Shown: positions 34,301 through 40,741 of the stretch, in pieces | How the letters are laid out: each line of letters starts with the position of its first letter | How positions within the stretch are numbered: the stretch's first letter is position 1 | Origin: Novosphingobium sp. CF614 | GTDB taxonomy: Bacteria; Pseudomonadota; Alphaproteobacteria; Sphingomonadales; Sphingomonadaceae | Length of the DNA: 64,000 nucleotides | Assembly: GCF_900113255.1 (NCBI RefSeq) | Contig: NZ_FOOR01000001.1 | Coordinates: forward strand, 310,001-374,000 | Direction of reading: 5' to 3' | Made by a program: the position numbers and the translations under genes | Notes under the pieces: model-generated | The model's database searches: none | What the model was told of the DNA's origin: nothing | The model's input: only the letters and a program-made list of their open reading frames with translations

Positions 34301-35790
34301 CGCAACTGGTGGGCACGCTCAACGCGCGGATGAACTTCGCCGCCGATGCGCTGGAGGCGAACTTCGCCGGCAACGGCCCGATGTCCGTCGACCTGCTGAA
34401 CTGGTCGGCAACCCAGATCTCCGGCTATGTCATGGGCGATCCCGACCAGCGCATCCGCCTGCGCGCCGGCCCGGGCGGCACCCGCCACGACCTGGGCGGC
34501 GATACGGCCGGCATCGGCGCCGACCGGCTGAGCTACAACGAGGCCGACGGCGGGCACGTCTTCGTCAGCGGCCTCAACGCGCGCGGCATGCGCTATGACG
34601 ACGATGCCGCCGGCATCCACCTCGACATCCGCCGCATCGACGCGCCCGACGTCGCCGTCGACCTGGGCGGGACCAACGGCGGGCGGCGCATCATCGAGAT
34701 TCCCTCGGCCACGATCACCGACGCGTGGTTCCGGATGGATCGCATATCCTCGGGATCGGGCAGCTCCAGCGCCTCGCGCTTCGCGGTCGGCAATGCCGCC
34801 GCCGCATGGCTCGCCGCCAACCACGCGCTGTTCCAGAACGTCAACGGCAACTTCGCCATGCGCGGCGCCTACGGCGTCGACGGCGCGATCGGCATTCCCG
34901 GCTTCGACTATACCTTCAACTTCAACGTGCCGATCACCAACGGCGCGATCAACTATCGCGACCTTGAAGGCCAGATCCCCAACCTGGTGGACGCCGCGGT
35001 CGATTTCCACCTGGAAGGCTCCACGCTGTACATCGGCGCCGGCTTCCATATCTACCCGCCGGGCGATCCCGAAAGCATGGAACCGCCGCCCGATCCGATC
35101 CCGGTCTACAAGAACTTCTTCGAATGGAACCTGGATTCAGGGCACCTGGCGCAAGTCCAGGGCGGCCAGATCGACTTCGACACCTTGCTGCGCGCCGAAG
35201 CCAGCGGCGCGCCGTCCGCACCGGGCGGGACCGATTACATCGCGCCGCTGATGATCGACCAGCTCTCGCTCGGCCTGTCGATCGACAACGGCGCCGACCT
35301 GCCGGTCAGCCTGGGCTCGATGGGCACCGCCACGCTGGCACCGCATGCGCTTTCCGGCCTGTCCGTCACCGGCGCGCTGCAACCGCTGCCGGACATCTTC
35401 AACGCCTACCCCAGCCTGCGCGAACAGGGGATCACCAATCCCAACCGCCCCGGCGGGCTGCTGGTGAGCCTCGATCACTTCAACCTCAGTTCGCTCGACC
35501 TGCGCTTCCCGACGCGCGGGCGCGGATCGCGCGATGTCCGCACCGGCGAAGTCCATGTCGGCCGGATCGCCAATGCCGAGATCGGTTTTTCCGGCCTTTC
35601 CCCGCGCACCGCCGAAGGCACCCTCACCGAGGCGAGCGTCTCCAACCTGGTGGTGACGATCAGCCCGGACCGCATCTGCCCGATACCCGAAACCCCGACG
35701 CCGCGCCGCGCCGGCGCCCCCGCGCTCGACAGCCCCGGCACGTTCCGGCCGCTCGACGACAACGGACGACCAGTGGAGAGACGGCCATGA
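28357..35790 (+). CDS. Giant 2477-aa DUF4157-domain protein of the eCIS
   Basis: This is the largest gene of the window. Its N-terminus (about 1-125) is a DUF4157-type pseudo- or metallopeptidase domain with HELVH at residues 79-83 in LAHELVHVAQ. A largely helical region of about 750 residues follows, with a Thr/Gly/Pro linker near 550-575. Next comes a coiled-coil stretch at about 1066-1140 (LLAEQQQLRTRLRELEPLET). The rest to the C-terminus is a long beta-rich region with recurring short strands such as VRQLDIQAL and LNSLRLESIEF, reminiscent of AsmA/TamB-like or beta-helical arrays. There is no signal peptide. The GTG start overlaps the upstream gene. DUF4157 is known to be strongly associated with eCIS loci. 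The role is unknown: effector, cargo scaffold or length ruler. Confidence 0.88.
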   Translation: MSERAPDIVPEARHEAARTAVSGLAPALGLAPEHVDLRLDREGDRLLADAGARGAARGNVVWLRDFDPRASASRLTLAHELVHVAQARLPSDRPHSRRAAEREAERLAEALVAGGMVPLPRAAVGDALHFDGEDPPRQRSLDDLVRESYRDECDDMDRLLEDEEPSSGNVTRVLEILAPLQFETAAALAGCLAAPRLAALANGLGEDHALGNRREVLAAASNFTAAMLAANRNGLRIFEHMRIDLVSFTPAEQHAAVTTLRAMPEEDLARLDASDNGPAFRTLRTSPLPEYDRDEAQARAARIEARRRGVGIDLSRLEDDLHQALSAALARIDRAHAQRALEMLAENPALAVPDPRFSGAPAPGRDDPLPALPEASLQNVIARLDNDGLVARWIGALEPEDRAGDAAVARGFAALVRARRPDRNIARLRQLFSTGFWDWAVRDWEARLGWDILRNMPPAEQVRFQTLDDGRLYLRLIEELPDDLRGEAGMAGLILVRGEDGSLTDLTGSAAALLREQEDLIRAFRAFDGSHEQAYELFVRLVALGAPAPASTTETARTGTAGGSAPGSTARPAPSITVLQAVVHRLDVLGLIGRLFEGLSDGVKQDRRYWNDIALVLGARDPVFSRADLRRLLHVSSFLWIFTIDSVSFEEALFAFHVLRVLPPDQRHAFELEDGGSYAGRLAGSLSQSMMQEAGLSFAFTRPDERGETPLRRQLADPAAWSGENPQDLALMIQMDIAAGDFDWVFEQSRRQRAWTVEALGTLVDRFALYDPRVGRTFPRPHTVSAARASMSYLGMLFGTGAYELEMYTRPVQGVDPFTGEPTTYAETTGVRMTVDLEQLERNAGAPLSAGMVLARTPGERTSIGMDNRETALGQPNVIDIELNEPAGFMRVRASRINLARFASVSTGSTLRTGPISVSDLDFELTFMPEDMRSPRGGRFHMNSASIDEIVYTGAGQADVTGLRHLGIDGVDASATFQTAPLPDSPVLGHVFGLLWDLVLNRDQLTDSVRHRSSLGNATIKVGRIDAQGLRMGDIRLASLSVQGITVAAAGNRAAHLRAQIFVLDSRIERARRDAPDSVADLLAEQQQLRTRLRELEPLETELLLLMGKVQTGQRLTETEQRRLDQLQSETGVGAAGGLAVYIASFSIDELDGPVRLGHASLTNIHGGGESAALAFQQLTSAEAIRRFVTAGTPARSRFGAGMADQGMSFTADDFSLRDLSLPATIPTLAEIEDRLRAAPPPPLAERNHLQTLLPLVRRYESLRALSLDTSIHGAAARSPQDQRELLEVSRQLGEILDIRVREVTVTHPIVSIGENEGMVSAGAIAGRIEARGIRAGGYTIDSIDALHPSGALVLTADSVGDVTGSQVGEQFHARIAATELTIRGIHGPGIADREGQSLTLSGIHAYLRMDTDGLHIEGLAVRQLDIQALEYNNGTHHLWSTNPSSALDITADILIRRREDGAAGFGGLDYRNIHIETFRIGRVEGAGLGYERLEGGTRKFVVEIESGALLGIALSNFDIDMRSAETQISGGVSIDGFDQTRFRFAMRDMLEAHGQLDRAVTSTPGVRVGMATDGTQTIDLDALVATDTDVTYHGAGGSGGGLHITRGDLSGQIVMQGNDIRLNSLRLESIEFSRINWRTAGGTTIRADGPTTATGVRFSGRYSTLDDTRSEFAIDSLHVDRITAAHIVVDAGSLHLELPEPRPGGGYAPGDAATLTGIDISNLLIGMDGGATRIGPTPGNARAHGSIATTSANFLAQYTTQLRASGMLQAGQIDFWFDPGNVIEARATGLSGAGVVRYGSGALPGTGARDTSVETGFGFSGLDSGLIRYAGNVVSIGANGGAPLHMDRLTLSQLELAGPSMEIYAPDTSDITATNIGARMEVHLHPDAAAAAAAGTPYERIVINELTVGNLAASGMRIHLKNLDLWLDLPMDEVFNVGPILVGGPADPVTNEPLTIEPGASGTAITGRVRAEALRGDRLQAQLVGTLNARMNFAADALEANFAGNGPMSVDLLNWSATQISGYVMGDPDQRIRLRAGPGGTRHDLGGDTAGIGADRLSYNEADGGHVFVSGLNARGMRYDDDAAGIHLDIRRIDAPDVAVDLGGTNGGRRIIEIPSATITDAWFRMDRISSGSGSSSASRFAVGNAAAAWLAANHALFQNVNGNFAMRGAYGVDGAIGIPGFDYTFNFNVPITNGAINYRDLEGQIPNLVDAAVDFHLEGSTLYIGAGFHIYPPGDPESMEPPPDPIPVYKNFFEWNLDSGHLAQVQGGQIDFDTLLRAEASGAPSAPGGTDYIAPLMIDQLSLGLSIDNGADLPVSLGSMGTATLAPHALSGLSVTGALQPLPDIFNAYPSLREQGITNPNRPGGLLVSLDHFNLSSLDLRFPTRGRGSRDVRTGEVHVGRIANAEIGFSGLSPRTAEGTLTEASVSNLVVTISPDRICPIPETPTPRRAGAPALDSPGTFRPLDDNGRPVERRP

Positions 35791-37223
35791 CCGCGCCGGG
35801 CCCGCACCCCTCCGGCCCCCACACCGCGGCCCAGAACCAGGTGTCGAACCGGGCGTCGAGCCGGGCGCCCGCCCGCAACACCCCGGTGCTGGAGGCGCGC
35901 GCCCGCGACACCGCCGTGCGCGGCCTCGCCTCGCCCGGGCTGCTGGGGCCGCTCCCGGCCGCGCGGCGCACCGCGCCCGACGCCGCCGGCCTGCTGCCGC
36001 GTGGTTCCGGCCGGCCGCTGCCCGAGGCGACCCGGCGGCGCGCCGAGGCACGGCTCGGCCTCGACCTGGCCGGCGTGCGCCTGCACACCGGCGCCCAGGC
36101 GGCCGCGCGCGCCGAGGCACTGGGCGCCAATGCCTTCGCGCTGGGCGACGACGTGGTCATGGGCGATGGCCGCTTCGCGCCCGAGACGCGCGAGGGCGAG
36201 GCGCTGCTGATGCACGAGCTGTCCCACGTCGCCCAAGCCCGCACCGGTGCCGCGACCGGGGCCGAGCCGCTCCATGACGATCCGCCCCGCCCGCGCGGCA
36301 TCGGCGCGGCGCCGCCGCGCGAAGCCTTCGATGTCGGCGAGGGCGTCATGCCGGAGACCAACCACGTCCTGTTCGAACGCGACAGCGCCGATCTCGATCC
36401 GGGCGACCTCGCCACCATCGAAGCGCTGTTCCGCGATCGCACCCGCCGCCTGTGGATCGATGTCTACGGCTATGCCTCGATGGAGGGCGACGCGGCCTAC
36501 AACGCCAACCTCTCCGCCCATCGCGGCGTCGCCGTGCGCCATGCGATCGAGCCGCTGATGCCGCCCGGCTCGCTGCTCGACGTCCATGCCCAGGGCGAAA
36601 CGGGGGACTTCGGTTCGATCGAGGAGAACCGGCGCGCGGGCATCCGCGTGCGCGAGGCCCCCGACCTGCTCTCGCTGCCGCCGCTGGGGCCGGGGCTGCT
36701 GGGCGACTGGCGGTTCCGCCTCGATCCCGGCTTGCTGACGCCGCCGTCGCTCGATCCGGCGGCACCGCGCGACGGGGACGTGACGGCCGAACCGGCCGCC
36801 CCGGTAACGGCGCCGCAGTTCAACCCGTTCGTGATACCGCCGCTGTTCCCCGGCCCGTTCCTGACGCGCCCCGACCCGCTTGCCGCGCCGCCGCCGATCT
36901 TTACCGGCGAGGGTGTCGACTGGACCGCCTTGGCCCGCTCGGCGACGCTGCGGGGCGGTTCCGTCGATCCGCGCGACGCCGAGGCCGCCGACCGGCTGTA
37001 CCTGGGCCTGTTCCCGTTCTGGAGCTGGCTGCTCGGCCCCGACCTTGGCGACACGCTCAGCCGCGGCTCCGTCTCCCGCGCCTACGAATCCTACCAATAC
37101 CGCCAGAATCCGACCCAGTGGGACCGCTGGATGCAGGAAGACGAGGCGCGCGGCACTTCGGTGCGCGGGCTCTCGATCGACCTGCTCGATCCGCCCTGGG
37201 CCCGCAAGAAGAAGAAACCCTAG
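35787..37223 (+). CDS. DUF4157-OmpA-like fusion protein of the eCIS
   Basis: This 478-residue protein has three parts. The first is a Pro/Ala-rich leader of about 85 residues. The second is a DUF4157 domain with RRAEARLGLDLAGVRLHTG and HELSH at 143-147 (MHELSHVAQARTG). The third is an OmpA-like peptidoglycan-associating domain at about 190-288 (LFERDSADLDPGD, DVYGYASMEGD, EENRRAGIRV). A 190-residue C-terminal region (FPFWSWLLGPDLGDTLSRG) is unassigned. There is no Sec signal, so the OmpA-like module would reach peptidoglycan only if delivered by the particle or after lysis. The ATG overlaps the giant gene stop by 4 nt. Confidence 0.88.
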   Translation: MTAPGPHPSGPHTAAQNQVSNRASSRAPARNTPVLEARARDTAVRGLASPGLLGPLPAARRTAPDAAGLLPRGSGRPLPEATRRRAEARLGLDLAGVRLHTGAQAAARAEALGANAFALGDDVVMGDGRFAPETREGEALLMHELSHVAQARTGAATGAEPLHDDPPRPRGIGAAPPREAFDVGEGVMPETNHVLFERDSADLDPGDLATIEALFRDRTRRLWIDVYGYASMEGDAAYNANLSAHRGVAVRHAIEPLMPPGSLLDVHAQGETGDFGSIEENRRAGIRVREAPDLLSLPPLGPGLLGDWRFRLDPGLLTPPSLDPAAPRDGDVTAEPAAPVTAPQFNPFVIPPLFPGPFLTRPDPLAAPPPIFTGEGVDWTALARSATLRGGSVDPRDAEAADRLYLGLFPFWSWLLGPDLGDTLSRGSVSRAYESYQYRQNPTQWDRWMQEDEARGTSVRGLSIDLLDPPWARKKKKP

Positions 37224-37330
37224 GACGATGGATATTCACCTCATCCCCAACCCCTTCCCCGAAGGGCAGGGCCCGATCCGCCCGAAGCGGCGCGATCCGG
37301 TTTCAGGCAGTTAGCAAAGGCGCGAAGATC

Positions 37331-37987
37331 ATGGCCAGTTCCCCTCTCACGCCCCGCTTGCTCAAGGCCGGCCTCGTGCGCGTCGACGGCGCCACCGGAG
37401 CGCTGATCGAGGTGGTGCCCTTGCAGTACAACCCCGATACGCTCAGCCGCACGCTGCAACCGCGCGGCGCCGGGGACGGCGCGCCGAGCGAGGAGGCGAC
37501 CCGGCTGACCGGCCCGCCGACCGAGACTTTCACGGTCGAGGCCGAACTCGACGCCACCGACGCGCTCGAAGCCGCCGGGCCAACCGACGATGTCGCCACC
37601 GTGGGCCTGTGGCCGCAGCTCGCGATCCTCGAACGCATGCTCTACCCCGGGGTGGAGGCGATGCGCGCCGCCAACGCGCAGGCCGCGCGCGGATCGATCG
37701 AAGTGCTGCCCGCGCCCGAGCCGCTGACCGTGTTCGTCTGGGGCCGCTCGCGGGTCATGCCGGTGCGGCTGACCGACATGACCATCACCGAGGAAGCCTT
37801 CGACACCGCGCTCAACCCGATCCGCGCCAAAGTGAAAGTGTCGATGCGGGTGCTGAACGCCAACGACCTCGGCTTTTCGAGCTGGGCGGCCTCGCTCTAC
37901 CTTGCCTACCAGACGCGCAAGGAAGGGCTGGCCGCGCAGTTCGGCGGGCGGGCGCTGACCGACCTCGGGCTGGAGGCGCTGCAATGA
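37331..37987 (+). CDS. eCIS tube-initiator/baseplate protein (Afp7/Pvc7-like, Gp7 type)
   Basis: This 218-residue protein has the conserved entry motif IEVVPLQYNPDTLSRTLQPRG and RLTGPPTETFTVEAELDATD, plus LPAPEPLTVFVWGRSRVMPV. These match the CIS tube protein family that starts the tube at the baseplate. In Afp7-type proteins a LysM follows; here the downstream 122-aa ORF may supply that part separately. A 107-nt gap before this gene is the largest within the operon and contains a short CCCCTTCCCCGAAGGG palindrome. Confidence 0.85.
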   Translation: MASSPLTPRLLKAGLVRVDGATGALIEVVPLQYNPDTLSRTLQPRGAGDGAPSEEATRLTGPPTETFTVEAELDATDALEAAGPTDDVATVGLWPQLAILERMLYPGVEAMRAANAQAARGSIEVLPAPEPLTVFVWGRSRVMPVRLTDMTITEEAFDTALNPIRAKVKVSMRVLNANDLGFSSWAASLYLAYQTRKEGLAAQFGGRALTDLGLEALQ

Positions 37988-38352
37988 GCGTGCCCGAACT
38001 TCCCAGCCTGACCGGTCTGATGCCGGGCGGCGAGCCGGCCTTCGGGCAGACCAGCCGCTATTCCGGCCTGCCGATCGCCAGCGTCACCCTGCCCGACGGC
38101 AGCGACGCCGCCTATGTCACCCGCCGGCTGATCCCGCCGCCCACGGCCTTCTCCATCGCCGGCACCGCCCAGGTCGAAGTGGGGGACCGGCCCGACCTCG
38201 TCGCCGCACGGGCCTATGGCCGCCCCGAGTTCGACTGGCGGCTGGCCGATGCCGCCGGGGCGAGCGATCCCGAAACGCTGACGGCGGCGCCGGGCACGCG
38301 CCTGGCGGTGCCGCTGCCCGGCCCGACGCATCAGGCGGACGGCGATGCTTAG
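37984..38352 (+). CDS. Short baseplate protein, LysM-like part of Afp7 type (probable)
   Basis: This 122-residue protein has SRYSGLPIASVTLPDGSDAA, then VTRRLIPPPTAFSIAGTAQV and DRPDLVAARAYGRPEFDWRL, a layout resembling phage tail X/LysM-type proteins that couple tube initiator and hub. It starts in a 4-nt overlap with the Gp7-type gene and overlaps the hub gene by 8 nt. Together these suggest that a protein fused in Afp/PVC is split here. Domain call is by context and pattern, with moderate certainty. Confidence 0.7.
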   Translation: MSVPELPSLTGLMPGGEPAFGQTSRYSGLPIASVTLPDGSDAAYVTRRLIPPPTAFSIAGTAQVEVGDRPDLVAARAYGRPEFDWRLADAAGASDPETLTAAPGTRLAVPLPGPTHQADGDA

Positions 38353-39526
38353 AGGCGCCCAGCTCTCGATCCGAACCGGGTTCATCACCCACGACCCGGT
38401 GCCGCAGGCGCTGATCGACGCGATCACCGAACTGCAGATCACCCGGCAATCGCCGCGCGGCGGCTTCCAGATGAAGCTGCGCCTCGCCAAGGGCGGCCCG
38501 GTGGAGACCGAAATGCTGCCGGGCGGCATGTTCACGCCGGGCAAGCGCTTCATCTTCTCGCTGATGATCGACGGGGTGAGGACGGTGCTGCTCGACGGCT
38601 TCGTCGCCCGCTACGACGTCGCCCAGGCCAACGATGCGGGCAAGGCCACGCTCAGCGTCACCGGGGGCGACGTGACCCAGCTGATGGACCAGTACGACAT
38701 CACCGGCCTGCCGATGCCGGGCATGCCGCCGATGGGGCAGGTCGCCTTCATCCTCGCGCGCTGGACGCCGCTGGGGGTGATCCCGGCGATCCTGCCGCCG
38801 CCGAGCTGGACCATTCCCAACCCGGTCAACGGCTGGCACATCCAGCAGGGCACCGACTATGGCCACGTCAACCGCCTGGCGCGCGCCTGCGGCTATGTGT
38901 TCCTGGTGGAGCCGACCGAGCAGGAAGGCGTCACCACCGCCTATTGGGGGCCGGACCTGGGCGGGCTGACGCCGGGCGGCAACTTCAACAGCCAGGGCCT
39001 GTCGATGCTGCCGGCGCTGACCGTCAACATGGACCAGGCCTCCAACGTGGAAACGCTCAGCTTCAGCTTCGACGGCACGCAGAAGCTGCTGCCCTACCTG
39101 CTCAGCCAGGAAATCCGCGCGACCGGCCTGACCATCCCGATCCCGATCCCCGGCGAAATCCTGAGCCCGCCGATGGGGCCGGGCTGGATCCCCTATGCGC
39201 GCTTTTCCAAGCTGGCGGACCTCGGCCGCAATTCCGACCGCGAAACCCAGGCCCGGCTCGACATTCCCGAGCTGGTCATGCGCGGCCTGGGAGAGGCGGC
39301 GCAGGCCAGCCGCGTGATCGGCGCCTCGGGCACGCTCGACCTGGCCCGCTACGGCCGGGCGCTGGTGCCGGGGCGGCTGGTGCCGGTGCGCGGGGCGGGG
39401 CCGCACCACGACGGCGTCTACCTCGTCAAGTCGGTGACGACCTCGATCAAGCGCGGCTCGCTCAAGCAGAACTTCCAGCTCTCCAAGAACGCCCATGGAT
39501 CATACACACAGGAGGTGGCGGCGTGA
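38345..39526 (+). CDS. eCIS baseplate hub protein (gpD/gp27-like half of VgrG)
   Basis: This 393-residue protein is of the late-control D/gp27 type. It includes FSLMIDGVRTVLLDGFVARY, SVTGGDVTQLMDQYDITGLP, QQGTDYGHVNRLARACGYVF and a C-terminal YLVKSVTTSIKRGSLKQNFQ. It should form the trimeric hub on which the spike sits. The needle and OB-fold parts are in the following gene, so the VgrG equivalent is split. It overlaps both neighbours. Confidence 0.88.
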   Translation: MLRGAQLSIRTGFITHDPVPQALIDAITELQITRQSPRGGFQMKLRLAKGGPVETEMLPGGMFTPGKRFIFSLMIDGVRTVLLDGFVARYDVAQANDAGKATLSVTGGDVTQLMDQYDITGLPMPGMPPMGQVAFILARWTPLGVIPAILPPPSWTIPNPVNGWHIQQGTDYGHVNRLARACGYVFLVEPTEQEGVTTAYWGPDLGGLTPGGNFNSQGLSMLPALTVNMDQASNVETLSFSFDGTQKLLPYLLSQEIRATGLTIPIPIPGEILSPPMGPGWIPYARFSKLADLGRNSDRETQARLDIPELVMRGLGEAAQASRVIGASGTLDLARYGRALVPGRLVPVRGAGPHHDGVYLVKSVTTSIKRGSLKQNFQLSKNAHGSYTQEVAA

Positions 39527-40038
39527 CCGAGACCCGGCGCTACTACGGAAAATATCGCGGGACTGTAATCAACAACATCGATCCCATGCAGACCGGCCGG
39601 CTGATGGTGCAGATCCCCGACGGCCCCGGCCTGGCGCCCTCCACCTGGGCCGAGCCCTGCTTTCCCGCGACCGGCAAGCAGATGGGCATGCACTGGCTGC
39701 CGCAGATCGGCGCCGGGGTCTGGGTGGAATTCGAGCAAGGCGATCTCAACTACCCGATCTGGACCGGCTGCTATTACCACAGCACCGCCGAAGTGCCGCC
39801 GCTCGCCATGGCCGGCACCCCGGGCCTTTCCAACTTCGTGATCCAGACCACCGGGCAGAACACGCTGATGATAAGCGACACCCCCGGACCCACCGGGGGC
39901 TTCCTGCTCAAGACCCTCACCGGCGCGATGATTTCCATCAACGACATCGGCATCACCATCACCAACGGCAAGGGCGCGACGATCATGCTCACGGGACCGA
40001 CCGTGACCGTGAACCAGGGCGCGCTGGTGGTGACCTGA
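39523..40038 (+). CDS. eCIS spike protein (gpV/gp5-like OB-fold)
   Basis: This 171-residue protein has a gp5/gpV OB domain (YGKYRGTVINNIDPMQTGRL, PQIGAGVWVEFEQGDLNYPI, WTGCYY). A short repeat-containing beta-needle follows (NDIGITITNGKGATIMLTGP). The GTG start at 39523 has a strong GGAGG at 39511-39515. It would form the central spike below the hub, with the PAAR-like protein encoded next as its tip. Confidence 0.9.
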   Translation: MTETRRYYGKYRGTVINNIDPMQTGRLMVQIPDGPGLAPSTWAEPCFPATGKQMGMHWLPQIGAGVWVEFEQGDLNYPIWTGCYYHSTAEVPPLAMAGTPGLSNFVIQTTGQNTLMISDTPGPTGGFLLKTLTGAMISINDIGITITNGKGATIMLTGPTVTVNQGALVVT

Positions 40039-40382
40039 TGCCGGGCCCCGTCCTTCACGTCGGTGCGGTGGGCATGTGCCCGCACGCCGGCCAGATGGCG
40101 ATCGCGCCGGGCAATCCGCGCGTGATGCTCGGCGGCATGCCGGCCGCGACCATGGCCGACGTGGCGACCATCGCCGGCTGCGTGTTCCAGGTGCCGATCC
40201 CGGGCGGCACCAAGCCGCAGCCCTGCGTCACCGTGCAATGGCTGGTCCCGGCCACCCGCGTCACCGCCGGCGGACAGCCGCTGATCCTCTCCACCTCGCC
40301 CGGCCTGTGCAAGAGCGCGGAGCAGATCCCGCAAGGCCCGCCCACCGTCACCACCGTCCAGATGAGGGTCATAGCGCAATGA
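40038..40382 (+). CDS. PAAR-like spike tip protein
   Basis: This 114-residue protein has the PAAR-like pattern of a short N-terminal strand (MPGPVLHVGAVGMCPHAGQ), Gly/Pro turns and scattered Cys/His (CPH near 14, CVF near 48, CVTVQW, CKSAEQIPQG) that could bind a metal. PAAR-type proteins sharpen the spike tip and can carry effectors. No effector domain is fused. It overlaps the spike gene by 1 nt and gp25 by 4 nt. Confidence 0.85.
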   Translation: MPGPVLHVGAVGMCPHAGQMAIAPGNPRVMLGGMPAATMADVATIAGCVFQVPIPGGTKPQPCVTVQWLVPATRVTAGGQPLILSTSPGLCKSAEQIPQGPPTVTTVQMRVIAQ

Positions 40383-40741
40383 CTCATATAGCCTTCCCGC
40401 TGACCTTCGATTCCGGCGGCCGCAGCGCCGCGACGGGCACCGAGGCCTATGTCCGCATGCTGATCGGACAATTGCTGCTCACCTCCCCCGGCGAGCGGGT
40501 GATGCGGCCCGAGTTCGGCAGCGGGCTGCGGCAGATCCTGTTCGGCGGCAGCGATCCCTCGATCGCGATCGCCGTCGAACTGGGGCTGCAAGGCGCGCTC
40601 AACCAGTGGCTCGGCGATCTCGTCGAAGTCGGGCAAGTGCAGGTGACGAGCGACGAGGCCACCTTGCGCGTCAGCGTCGCCTATACCTTGCGCGGCACCG
40701 GCGAGGGCAAGATCGCAACCATCGAAAGGCCGGTGGCATGA
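40379..40741 (+). CDS. eCIS baseplate wedge protein gp25-like
   Basis: This 120-residue protein is of the gp25/lysozyme-like baseplate family. It contains VRMLIGQLLLTSPGERVMRP followed by EFGSGLRQILFGG, the hallmark R-P-E-F-G segment. gp25 connects the sheath to the wedge. It overlaps PAAR and the first baseplate J gene by 4 nt each. Confidence 0.93.
   Translation: MTHIAFPLTFDSGGRSAATGTEAYVRMLIGQLLLTSPGERVMRPEFGSGLRQILFGGSDPSIAIAVELGLQGALNQWLGDLVEVGQVQVTSDEATLRVSVAYTLRGTGEGKIATIERPVA

Noticed and set aside
37229..37314. 28-codon ORF beginning MDIHLIPNPFPEGQG before the Gp7-type gene
   Set aside because: It is built on a GC-rich palindrome of a type seen elsewhere in the window, so probably an intergenic repeat rather than a peptide.
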